Assembly (NCBI GenBank): GCA_007120465.1 | Contig: SKNO01000216.1 | Location: forward strand, 1 to 43,496 | Reading direction: 5' to 3' | Origin: Nitriliruptoraceae bacterium | GTDB taxonomy: Bacteria > Actinomycetota > Nitriliruptoria > Nitriliruptorales > Nitriliruptoraceae | DNA length: 43,496 bases | Part shown: positions 7,447-15,091 of the stretch, one piece after another | How the letters are laid out: every line of letters begins with the position of its first letter | How positions within the stretch are numbered: the first letter of the stretch is position 1 | Notes under the pieces: model-generated | The model's input: the letters and a program-made list of their open reading frames with translations, nothing else | Database searches by the model: none | Told to the model about the DNA's origin: nothing | Translations under genes and position numbers: made by a program

Positions 7447-8721
7447 TCAGTCCGGGAGGTAGAAGGTGTGCAGATCGGCGGTACGCGGCGGGAACAGTGC
7501 GGTCATGAGGTCACGTTGCTGCCCGAGGAGGCAGTCGGGGAGGCGTTCCTCGAGACCGGCGGCGCCGTAGGGGCCGAGTACGAGCGAGGCGAGCGCATCC
7601 GGAGGCACGCCGCTCCCCCCCTTGCTGATGGGTGCCTGCTCGGCGCCACCTTGGCCGAGGACCCGGAACCCCGATGGTCCGATCGTGAAGCGGATATGCG
7701 ACCGCCACGACGAGAGCAGCACCTCATGCTCGCGATCGCCGAGTCCGGCCGCGCGAAGCCGAGCCTGCAGCGCGGGGGCCAGGTGCCCGAGCAGCGATGC
7801 CATGTCCGGGACGCGCGCGTAGTACCAGTCAGGCTGCTCGGTGGGCGCGCCCAGGAACGACTCGAGGGCGGAGCCCACACCCGTGCGCTGCTGCACCGCG
7901 ATCTTCTCATCAGCGTGCTCCGCGGCGTGGGCGACCAGGGCAAGGAGCACCTCATCTGCCGGGGCCGCCAACTCCCCGACGGCGTCACCTTCCGTGCGCG
8001 ACATCCCGACGACCGCACCGTCGTCCTCGGCGACCCACAAGGTGGGCCCGCCGCGCTCGATCAGCCAGCGCCAGCATCGCGGCCGGTGGCCCATGCGCAC
8101 GTCGGCGGAGGCCTGCGCCTGTTCCTGGAGCGCCTGGAGTACTGGGATGTCCTCCAGTACGGCGGGGCGCACGACCACGCCGTCGCTGGTCGGGGGCACC
8201 GCCACGAGTGGACGCCAGGGTGGCATCGGGATCGCGTACTCGTAGCCGAACTGGCGGTAGAAGTAGGGGATGCCGACCATCACCTGCAGCAGGTGGCCGG
8301 TATCGCGGGACCTCCCGTGTGCCCAGTCCATCAGTGCTCGCACCAGCCCGCGTCCCTCGAAGTCGCGGTCGGTCGCGACCAGGTCCACCTGGCCGGTCGG
8401 CACCGGGACGCCGTCGACGTGCACGACCTCGTCGAGCAGGGTCAGGGTCGATACGACGCGGTCGCCCTGGAGCACGACCGCGACACCCTCGCAGCCTTCG
8501 GTACCGACGATCAGCTCGAGATCGCCAGCGTCGCTCGGTTCACCGCGGTCCCCGAGCAGGCGTGCTGCGTCGATGATGTCGGCGGGTGTGGCCGTGCGCA
8601 GCATGAGACCATCAGGCAGCGGTGCGTCCACCGTGGCACCGTGGGACAGATCTGGCAGCGCATCCGTGGAGGGTGCGGACCGGTGGGGCAGGCCGGATGC
8701 GGATGGAGGGTGGGGCCTCAT
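7447..8721 (-). CDS. GNAT acetyltransferase, Eis-like with SCP2-type C-terminus
   Basis: A 424-residue protein. The first GNAT domain (about 40-165) includes the acetyl-CoA loop region TDRDFEGRGLVRALMDWA and the YFYRQFGYEYAIPMPP segment typical of Eis-family enzymes. A second degenerate GNAT domain follows, then a sterol-carrier-like C-terminal domain (about 310-424). Eis proteins acetylate amines, including aminoglycosides and protein lysines; the substrate here is unknown. The ATG overlaps the upstream sensor gene's stop (ATGA), indicating coupling. An internal start near residue 40 (MLRTATPADI) would still give a complete domain. It is the last gene of the unit starting at 11262. Confidence 0.85.
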   Translation of the reverse strand: MRPHPPSASGLPHRSAPSTDALPDLSHGATVDAPLPDGLMLRTATPADIIDAARLLGDRGEPSDAGDLELIVGTEGCEGVAVVLQGDRVVSTLTLLDEVVHVDGVPVPTGQVDLVATDRDFEGRGLVRALMDWAHGRSRDTGHLLQVMVGIPYFYRQFGYEYAIPMPPWRPLVAVPPTSDGVVVRPAVLEDIPVLQALQEQAQASADVRMGHRPRCWRWLIERGGPTLWVAEDDGAVVGMSRTEGDAVGELAAPADEVLLALVAHAAEHADEKIAVQQRTGVGSALESFLGAPTEQPDWYYARVPDMASLLGHLAPALQARLRAAGLGDREHEVLLSSWRSHIRFTIGPSGFRVLGQGGAEQAPISKGGSGVPPDALASLVLGPYGAAGLEERLPDCLLGQQRDLMTALFPPRTADLHTFYLPD

Positions 8722-9932
8722 GGGCGTTCACCGCGGATCCACAAGGTGGCGGTGTTGGGCTGCATGGTGGTGGTCACGACAGCGAGCAGGCCGGCCGTCA
8801 GCTCGTCGAGGTCAACCTCGCTGCGCAGCTGTTCGGCGTAGCGCGCCACCTCGCGGTCTGCGTCGTAGCGGGCGCGGTTGAAGCGGTGGTCGACGCGAGC
8901 CTGGACGCGGCGTCGGAGCGGGTTGAACCCGGCCGCGACGGTCAGCGTTGCGGCGGCGACCGCCACCTCGCTGTCGGTGGGCAGCAGCCATCCGGCCAGC
9001 AGCACCCCGCCGGCGAAGACGCCGGTCAGCATCGTCAGCACCAGGCCGTAGGTGACCGTGCGGCTGATCAGCCGGTCGATCTCGTACAGCCGGTACCGCG
9101 TCACCGAGAAGCCGATCGCGACCGGGACCAGTACGAACGAGGTCGTGGCGATCAGGGCCGCCTCGTAGCCCAACCATGGCTCCAGGACGAACACCGCCAT
9201 CAGCCAGATGACGATCGTCGCCACACCGGCAGCACGCAACCAACGGAACTGCAGCCGTTCGATCCCGCTCGATCGCCGGTAGCGGCGAACGAGCGCGACC
9301 AGCGACGCGGCGACGCACACGAACAGCACGACGACGATCGGTTCCAGCACGTCGAACGCGTCGACAGCGATGGGGTTGTCCACCGTGGGGCGCCCCCAAC
9401 CCGAGGACGTGTCCGGGGCGACCAGTCCGAGGAGGTAGATACCGGCGATGCTGACCACCGACAGCCAGACGAGCCACCGCCACCGGGGGGAGGGGAGGTG
9501 ACCGTCGGGGAACAGCAGCACCAGGAGCGTAGCGATCAGGAAGATGCCAGGCAGCGGGAGAGGGTCGGCGATGACCGCCAGGAGCTCCGGTCGGCGGACC
9601 GCTCCGGGATGGGCGAAGCCATACAGGGCCGCTCCCCACAGCGCGGTCTCGAGCGCGAACAGCGACCCGATCAGCAGGCACAACCAGGCGATGCGGTTGC
9701 GCGGGCGGCGCAAGGCGATCAGCGTGCCAACGGTGGGGAAGGCGAAGAACGCCAGGCCGGTCGCGGTGTTCGGCCAGTCGGGCTGGCCGGTGCGGACGGT
9801 GAGCGTCACCCCGGCCAGATACAACCCGGTGATGCTGGCGAGGACGAGCACGGCCACGATCCGTTCGACCCCGCCGGTCGCGTGTCGGTCCCCGGCATCC
9901 TGCCGGCTCCTTGGGGGACGCGTGTCGCTCAT
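8718..9932 (-). CDS. Kinase-less multi-transmembrane sensor-like protein (tandem copy 2)
   Basis: A 404-residue membrane protein with about eight to nine hydrophobic segments. It has the family block TRYRLYEIDRLISRTVTYG near residue 270 and a soluble tail FNRARYDADREVARYAEQLRSEVDLDEL ending in MQPNTATLWIRG. This is the N-terminal module of actinobacterial sensor kinases without kinase domains. It overlaps both neighbours by four bases (ATGA) and is a close paralogue of the adjacent upstream gene, including 59 identical consecutive bases. Possible roles are a membrane receptor that signals through a separate partner, or a decoy; neither can be decided from sequence. Confidence 0.85.
   Translation of the reverse strand: MSDTRPPRSRQDAGDRHATGGVERIVAVLVLASITGLYLAGVTLTVRTGQPDWPNTATGLAFFAFPTVGTLIALRRPRNRIAWLCLLIGSLFALETALWGAALYGFAHPGAVRRPELLAVIADPLPLPGIFLIATLLVLLFPDGHLPSPRWRWLVWLSVVSIAGIYLLGLVAPDTSSGWGRPTVDNPIAVDAFDVLEPIVVVLFVCVAASLVALVRRYRRSSGIERLQFRWLRAAGVATIVIWLMAVFVLEPWLGYEAALIATTSFVLVPVAIGFSVTRYRLYEIDRLISRTVTYGLVLTMLTGVFAGGVLLAGWLLPTDSEVAVAAATLTVAAGFNPLRRRVQARVDHRFNRARYDADREVARYAEQLRSEVDLDELTAGLLAVVTTTMQPNTATLWIRGERP
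9013..9071. repeat. 59-bp exact direct repeat inside sensor paralogue (copy 2)
   Basis: Identical base for base to 10224-10282. It encodes the stretch around LISRTVTYGLVLTMLTGVFA in both tandem paralogues, while flanking sequence has diverged. This fits recent duplication with local gene conversion or strong constraint on the block. Confidence 0.85.
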
Positions 9933-11098
9933 CGGTGATCGCCGACGACCCAGAGGCTGACCGTCGACGGCTGCATGGTGGTGGTGACGACGTCGAGCAG
10001 GTCGGTCGACAGCTGCTCGAGGTCGACGGCGTCGCGCAGGCGCGTCCCGAACGCGTCGATGACCCGGGCGGTGTCGTAGCGCGCCCGGTTGAACCGGCGA
10101 TCGACCCGGGCCTGGACACCGCGTCGGAGTGGGTTGAACAGGGCCGCAGCAGTCAGTGTGGAGGCGGCGACGGCGACCTCGCTGTCGGTGGGCAGCAACC
10201 AGCCGGCGAGCAGTACCCCGCTGGCGAAGACGCCGGTCAGCATCGTCAGCACCAGGCCGTAGGTGACCGTGCGGCTGATCAGGCGGTCGATCTCGTAGAG
10301 CCGGTAGCGGGTCACCGCGATCAACACCGCACCAGGAAGCGCCCAGAACAGCGCGAGGGTGACCAGCACGCCGAGCACGAGCTCAGCCAGGCGGGCGTCG
10401 GGGAGGGCTGTCTCGATCGTGTCGAGCACGGCGACCGTGGCCAGGGTCAACACGGCGGCCGCGACGAACCAGTGCAGTTGTGCCCGCTCGACGGCGCCAG
10501 CGCGTCGCCAGCGTCCGACGAGCGATGCCATGCCCGGGACCGCGAAGGCGACCAGGAGGAGCCCCCACAGCGGGTCGGCGACCGACCGCGTCCATGCCGG
10601 AAGCACGCCCGCGGGGTTCGCCCGTCCGGTGAGAGGGAGCGGTCCGGGGGAGAGCAGCCACAGCAGTGTCGTGCCGGCGAGAAGCGACCCGAACACCGTC
10701 AAGATCGCGCGATAGCCCCGATTGCGAGGCCGGCCCGTGGGGAAGACGTAGAGCAGGGCGACCATCGCACCGAACTGGGGGATCACGGCGATCGCGTTGA
10801 GCACCTCGGCCGCGGCAGCCAGCGGTGCATCCGGCTGGTGCCCGATGTACCACCAGGTGCCGAAGATCGCGAGGGAGGCCAGCGCGACCACGCCCAGGGT
10901 GCGCCCGACGCCGTTGCCGGGGCGCTTGATCAGGATGAGGGCGGCAGCGACGGGGTAGGCCACCAGGCCGACCGCCCACGGCCAGTAATCCACCTCTCCC
11001 GCGCCCACCTGGCCCGGCTGAGGTGAGATGACGTGCAGGGCGAGCACGCCGACGGTCACTGCGGCCAGACCGACGACGACCCAACGACGTGTGTTCAT
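9929..11098 (-). CDS. Kinase-less multi-transmembrane sensor-like protein (tandem copy 1)
   Basis: A 389-residue membrane protein. Hydrophobic segments fill residues 5-310. The family block TRYRLYEIDRLISRTVTYG is followed by a soluble tail FNRARYDTARVIDAFGTRLRDAVDLEQL, ending MQPSTVSLWVVGDHR with no kinase domain. I start it at ATG 11098 (MNTRRWVVVGL) rather than at the longer frame, because this ATG overlaps the stop of a small membrane ORF (ATGA) and the upstream extension is not hydrophobic. It is co-transcribed with copy 2 and the acetyltransferase. Compared with the sensor at 702 it is closer to copy 2. Confidence 0.85.
   Translation of the reverse strand: MNTRRWVVVGLAAVTVGVLALHVISPQPGQVGAGEVDYWPWAVGLVAYPVAAALILIKRPGNGVGRTLGVVALASLAIFGTWWYIGHQPDAPLAAAAEVLNAIAVIPQFGAMVALLYVFPTGRPRNRGYRAILTVFGSLLAGTTLLWLLSPGPLPLTGRANPAGVLPAWTRSVADPLWGLLLVAFAVPGMASLVGRWRRAGAVERAQLHWFVAAAVLTLATVAVLDTIETALPDARLAELVLGVLVTLALFWALPGAVLIAVTRYRLYEIDRLISRTVTYGLVLTMLTGVFASGVLLAGWLLPTDSEVAVAASTLTAAALFNPLRRGVQARVDRRFNRARYDTARVIDAFGTRLRDAVDLEQLSTDLLDVVTTTMQPSTVSLWVVGDHR
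10224..10282. repeat. 59-bp exact direct repeat inside sensor paralogue (copy 1)
   Basis: The partner of 9013-9071; the distance between copies is 1,211 bp. See that entry. Confidence 0.85.
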
Positions 11099-11262
11099 CT
11101 CGGCCTGCCGTCCATCACCGTGCCGAGGCGACCAGCATCGTCGCCCGGCCTCACGAGGTCGAGCAACGTCGCTCGCGACGATGCCCCCAAGGCGATCGCG
11201 AGCACGGCCGAGATGCACCACAGCAGCCAGGCCAGCCAGGCCCGGGTGAAGATGCCGGCCAC
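11095..11262 (-). CDS. Small single-pass membrane protein
   Basis: A 55-codon ORF starting at GTG 11262. Its product begins VAGIFTRAWLAWLLWCISAV, a clear membrane segment (residues 8-27), followed by a short polar tail. Support comes from a purine-rich RBS (GAGGGAGACC) just upstream, a GTAACG/GTCACG promoter (site C) whose predicted start is about 25 bp upstream, and an ATGA overlap with the downstream sensor gene. Such tiny leading genes can be regulators or subunits of the sensor that follows. No family is recognised. It overlaps, in another frame, the 3' end of the ORF at 11151-11804. Confidence 0.6.
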   Translation of the reverse strand: MAGIFTRAWLAWLLWCISAVLAIALGASSRATLLDLVRPGDDAGRLGTVMDGRPR

Positions 11263-11804
11263 CGGTCTCCCTCACACCACGACGTGCGGCCCTCAGTGTC
11301 GTTCGGCGGCGTGACGAGCCCGTTACGGACCGGTTCGCAGCCGGTGCCGTGCCGCAGAGCCGATCCGTGCGACGGCCCACCCCGCCCTGCACCGTTCCGC
11401 GGGCAGCCGGTCACGCCGGCCTGCGATCCAGCATCGGTGACAGCACGGTGCGGGATGGCACACGCGAGCCCGAGGACCGCCAGGAACGACCAGTAGTACC
11501 GGGCCACCCACAGGCCTCGAGGCGTGGCCACGGCCAGGCCGGGGCCGCCGAACCCCGTCACCGTCATCGCCCACAGCGGGATCGCCGTCATCGCGAGCGT
11601 CCCGCACACGAGGCGTCCCCATAGCCGGCCACGTCCCGACAGGGCGTAGCCGGCCGCCCAGGCCAGCCCGCACACGCCTCCGATCGCCAGCAGCGGTGCC
11701 AGACTCGACGTCCCTCGGGCCGACCCACCATCACGTGTCCTTCGCCGAACGGTTCTATCTGCCGCGACCGTCCGGCCATGCCCTCCGAGGTTGTCGTTGC
11801 TCAT
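11151..11804 (-). CDS. Putative three-helix membrane protein; 3' end uncertain
   Basis: ATG 11804 has an excellent AGGAGG five bases upstream. Residues about 30-125 contain three hydrophobic segments (LAPLLAIGGVCGLAWAAGYA, LVCGTLAMTAIPLWAMTV, WVARYYWSFLAVLGLACAI). After about residue 130 the translation turns into Arg/Pro/Gly/Cys-rich sequence without hydrophobicity, runs through the site C promoter and overlaps the small ORF at 11095. The real protein therefore probably ended earlier in another frame, and a frameshift is likely. No family is recognised. Site E lies 205 bp upstream on the same strand. Confidence 0.5.
   Translation of the reverse strand: MSNDNLGGHGRTVAADRTVRRRTRDGGSARGTSSLAPLLAIGGVCGLAWAAGYALSGRGRLWGRLVCGTLAMTAIPLWAMTVTGFGGPGLAVATPRGLWVARYYWSFLAVLGLACAIPHRAVTDAGSQAGVTGCPRNGAGRGGPSHGSALRHGTGCEPVRNGLVTPPNDTEGRTSWCEGDRWPASSPGPGWPGCCGASRPCSRSPWGHRRERRCSTS
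11295..11326 (-). promoter_or_regulatory. Candidate activator-type promoter, GTAACG/GTCACG repeats (site C)
   Basis: On the minus strand GTAACG (11326-11321), N5, GTCACG (11315-11310), N9, -10-like GACACT (11300-11295). It drives the 11262-to-7447 unit (small protein, two sensors, acetyltransferase) if the spacing rule is real. Confidence 0.55.
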
Positions 11805-12008
11805 CGCGGCCTCCTGTCGGGCGATCCGGGCGAAAGCTGTCGCGCCGGCCACACCCGTCCGCGGGATCACCCATGCGGCGGTCATCGGCCCTCCCCGAAC
11901 CACACGTTTGCGCTGCTCGGCGTTGCGACGCGCAGGGGTCGCTCCGACAAGGCCTGCACGGCCCCGTCACCGTGCCTCCCTCCCGGATCGGCCTCCGGTC
12001 GCTCTCCG

Positions 12009-12040
12009 CTCGTATCTCACCGTCGTTCCGGCAGCGTTAC
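12009..12040 (-). promoter_or_regulatory. Candidate activator-type promoter, GTAACG/GGAACG repeats (site E)
   Basis: On the minus strand GTAACG (12040-12035), N5, GGAACG (12029-12024), N9, weak -10 TACGAG (12014-12009). It lies in the divergent region between the membrane protein at 11804 and the regulator at 12206. Confidence 0.5.
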
Positions 12041-12100
12041 GGTCGGCGACCCCCGGGTCCCTGCCGTCATCGGGGGACGCTCGACGGGATCGCCTCGGAG

Positions 12101-12158
12101 CGTTACGGTCCTCAGGCTGTCCGGCCGTAACGGGCGCCATCTAGGCTCACGCCGTTAC
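12101..12158. promoter_or_regulatory. Half-site cluster and probable promoter of the BTAD regulator
   Basis: CGTTACGG (12101-12108) and CCGTAACG (12125-12132) form an 8-bp inverted repeat, and a further CGTTAC lies at 12153-12158. The plus-strand GTAACG at 12127-12132 is followed after 9 bp by a good -10, TAGGCT (12142-12147), about 60 bp before the ATG at 12206. Its distal half-site is poor (GCTGTC at 12116). The clustering suggests autoregulation; binding is inferred. Confidence 0.5.
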
Positions 12159-12205
12159 CGCCGGTCGGTCCCGGTGCTCGGCCGTGACGTCCCAGGAGAC
12201 GGCGG

Positions 12206-15085
12206 ATGGGCGGACTGGTTCTCCACCTGCTCGGTCCCGTCAGGGTCGAGATCGACGGTGAGCCTGCAACCTTCGACACGCGGAAGGCCGTCGCCGTTCT
12301 CGCCCGTCTGGCCGTCGACGGGTCGCAACGTCGCGACACCCTCGCGACGTTGCTCTGGCCAGCGAGCGACAGCGCTCGCGCCCGCGGTGCGCTCCGCCGG
12401 ACCCTCTCGGTCCTCAAGGCGGGCATCGGCGAAGTGGCGTTGCGCATCGACCGCGATGAGGTGCGGCTCGAAGCCGGCACCTTCCGATGTGACGTCAGCA
12501 CCTTCCAGGAGGAGCTCTCACAGGCACGTACACACGACGACGGCCCTCCGTGCGCAACCTGTGTCGACCTGCTGCGCGACGCTGTAGCACTCCATCGCGG
12601 CGACTTCCTGCACGGACTCGCGCTCCGTGACAGCCCAGGCTTCGACGACTGGCAGTACCTCCAGGCCGAAGCGCTTCATGGCGAACTGGCGGCTGCGCTC
12701 GACCTGCTCATCAAGTCCCTGGTGCACCGCGGCGAACTGGAGGACGCATCCGCGCTCGCGCGACGTCGATTGGGCATGGATCCCCTCCATGAGCCGACCC
12801 ATCGCCGGCTCATGCTCCTTCACGCGTGGATGGGCCACCGCGGCGAGGCCGTCCGCCAGTACCGCGAGTGCGTCGCCACCCTGGAGCGCGAGCTCGGGGT
12901 TCCGCCGCTGGAGGAGACGACGAGCCTGTACCAGGAGATCCTGGCTGGGCGTGCACCCGCCGCGCCGCCGCTCTCGCTCCCGCCGACACGTGAACGGCAA
13001 CGCGGCCCTGAGCAGGGAGCCCCCACCGCCTCGCAGGCGCGAGGTGCCTCCGGGTCTCTGCCGATGGTGGGGCGCGACGACGACCTCGAGCAACTGGCCC
13101 GGATCCACCGGTCGGCGAGCGGACACGGGAAGCTGGTCATGGTCGAGGGGGAGGCCGGCGTCGGGAAGTCCCGCCTCCTCCAGGAGCTGGCCGCACGGGT
13201 CGACCGCGACGGTGCCGTCTCCGTGCTGGTCCGTTGCTACCCGGGGGAGAAGACCGTCGCCTACGGCCCGATCGCCGACGCGCTCCGTGCGACGGCGCCG
13301 CAGGACGCGGGGCGCGCCATCGCCCGTGCCTGGCTCACCGAGGTCGCGCGGCTCGTCCCCGAGCTGCTCGACCGGGACAGCGCTCTGCCGCGGCCCGCGC
13401 CGCTGGGCAGCCGTGAAGCGGATCGTCGGTTCTACGAAGGCGTCCGCCAGGCGTTGGCAGCATCCGGCGCACCCGCTCGTCCAGCCCTGGTCGTGTTCGA
13501 GGATCTGCACTGGGTCGACGCTGCCTCGCAGGACCTGCTCACCTACCTGGCGCATCGGTTGGCGGGGATGTCACTGTGCCTGGTGCTGTCGTGGCGGTCC
13601 GAGGAGGTCGCCCGCGATCATCCCTTGCGGCGACTCACCGCGGAGGATTCGGCGACGCACCTTCGTATCGAGCGCCTCGACCGCCACGAGGTCGCCGAGC
13701 TGGCACGACACGCGGGAACCGGCGACGACCACCTCGCCATCCGGCTGTTCGAGGAGACCGAGGGTCTGCCCCTGTTCGTTGCCGAGTACCTCGCCATCCT
13801 CAGCGACACCACCGACGACGACACCTGGTCCGTGCCCGCAGGGGTGCGTGACCTGCTCACACAGCGTCTGCTGGGGCTGTCCGAGACCGCACGGCAGGTG
13901 CTGACGGCAGCCGCGGTGATCGGACGCTCCTTCGACCTCGATGCCCTCCTCCATGCCAGCGGGCGGTCCGACGAGGAGACCGTCGAGGCGCTCGAGGAGC
14001 TGCTCGCTGCCGACGTCATCACCGAGGTCGCCGGCACGATCGCCCCGGCGCGCTACGACTTCCGCCACCACGCCTTGCGAACGATCGTGTACGAGCAGGC
14101 CAGCATCGCCCGCCGGCGTCTGCTCCATGCACGTGCCGCGGCTTCGCTCCAGCGACGCGGACGTAGCACCGAGGGACAGGTGCCCTTCTCGGTCGTCGCA
14201 CAGCACCTGCGGTTGGCCGGTCACGATGCGGAGGCGGCGCGGTTGTTCGTCCGGGCCGGCGACGAGGCCCGGGCGCTCGCTGCCAACGCCGACGCCGTGG
14301 AGCACTACCGCGCCGCATTGGCACTCGGCCACCCCGACGAGCCGCGGCTCCACGAGGCGATCGGCGACGTGTTGAGCCTGCTCGGCGACTACCGGGGCGC
14401 GGTGAACAGCTACCAGGGAGCCGCCGCGATCAGCGACGATCGGCTCGATCTCGCGCGTCTCGAGCAGCGCATCGCCGGCGTTCACGAGCGTCGCGGCGAC
14501 TGGGCCGCCGCGGAGGTCCACCTCGAGGCGGCCCTGACCGCGCTCGCAGCCGACGAGGCGTCCCCGCTGCGGGCCGGACTTGAGAGCGAGCTCAGCCTCG
14601 CGGCACACCGGCGCGGTGCGACGCCAGAAGCGCGCGAGCGGGCGGAGCGCAGCCTGCGGCTGGCTGAGTCGTCGGGCGATGCACTCGCCACGGCACAGGC
14701 GCACAACATCCTCGGCATCATCAACCGGTCCGATGGTGCGCCGGGCGTCGCGGTCTCCCACCTCGCGCGCAGCCTGGAACTCGCTGAGTCGGCGCGCGAC
14801 CCGGCGTCGACCGTCGCAGCGATGAACAACCTGGCGCTCGCCTGCGCCGACGAGGGGGATGTCCCCGTCGCCCTCGAACTGGCCAAGACCGCGCTCGCGC
14901 GCTGCCGGGAACAGGGCGACCGTCACCGCGAGGCAGCGATCCTCAACAACCTCGCTGACCTGCTCCGGGCCAGCGGTCAGGGGGACGAAGCCATGCGGTA
15001 CCTCAAGAGGGCGGTGGCGACCTTCGCCGACATCGGCGAGCCGGAGACCCTCGAGCCGGAGATCTGGAAGCTTGTCGACTGGTAG
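12206..15085 (+). CDS. SARP-like transcriptional regulator: winged helix, BTAD, AAA ATPase, TPR
   Basis: A 959-residue regulator. Residues 1-95 form an OmpR-type winged helix (LHLLGPVRVEIDGEPATFDTRKA opens it, LLWPASDSARARGALRRTLS follows). The bacterial transcriptional activation domain spans about 110-250. A STAND/AAA ATPase follows, with MVGRDDDLEQL, Walker A EGEAGVGKS (about 313-321) and Walker B ALVVFEDLHWVD (about 427-438). About 650-955 are TPR-like helical repeats (AHNILGIINRS, MNNLALACADEG, LNNLADLLRASG). Large proteins of this layout activate secondary-metabolite or stress clusters and bind direct repeats of 11-bp period. AGGAGA precedes the ATG. It is followed after 6 bp by an amidohydrolase gene. 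It is the best candidate to bind sites A-E. Confidence 0.9.
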   Translation: MGGLVLHLLGPVRVEIDGEPATFDTRKAVAVLARLAVDGSQRRDTLATLLWPASDSARARGALRRTLSVLKAGIGEVALRIDRDEVRLEAGTFRCDVSTFQEELSQARTHDDGPPCATCVDLLRDAVALHRGDFLHGLALRDSPGFDDWQYLQAEALHGELAAALDLLIKSLVHRGELEDASALARRRLGMDPLHEPTHRRLMLLHAWMGHRGEAVRQYRECVATLERELGVPPLEETTSLYQEILAGRAPAAPPLSLPPTRERQRGPEQGAPTASQARGASGSLPMVGRDDDLEQLARIHRSASGHGKLVMVEGEAGVGKSRLLQELAARVDRDGAVSVLVRCYPGEKTVAYGPIADALRATAPQDAGRAIARAWLTEVARLVPELLDRDSALPRPAPLGSREADRRFYEGVRQALAASGAPARPALVVFEDLHWVDAASQDLLTYLAHRLAGMSLCLVLSWRSEEVARDHPLRRLTAEDSATHLRIERLDRHEVAELARHAGTGDDHLAIRLFEETEGLPLFVAEYLAILSDTTDDDTWSVPAGVRDLLTQRLLGLSETARQVLTAAAVIGRSFDLDALLHASGRSDEETVEALEELLAADVITEVAGTIAPARYDFRHHALRTIVYEQASIARRRLLHARAAASLQRRGRSTEGQVPFSVVAQHLRLAGHDAEAARLFVRAGDEARALAANADAVEHYRAALALGHPDEPRLHEAIGDVLSLLGDYRGAVNSYQGAAAISDDRLDLARLEQRIAGVHERRGDWAAAEVHLEAALTALAADEASPLRAGLESELSLAAHRRGATPEARERAERSLRLAESSGDALATAQAHNILGIINRSDGAPGVAVSHLARSLELAESARDPASTVAAMNNLALACADEGDVPVALELAKTALARCREQGDRHREAAILNNLADLLRASGQGDEAMRYLKRAVATFADIGEPETLEPEIWKLVDW

Positions 15086-15091
15086 CCGCCC

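Noticed and set aside
7186-8841. Plus-strand 551-codon frame opposite the acetyltransferase
   Set aside because: It lies antisense to an intact GNAT/Eis protein and has no recognisable motif.
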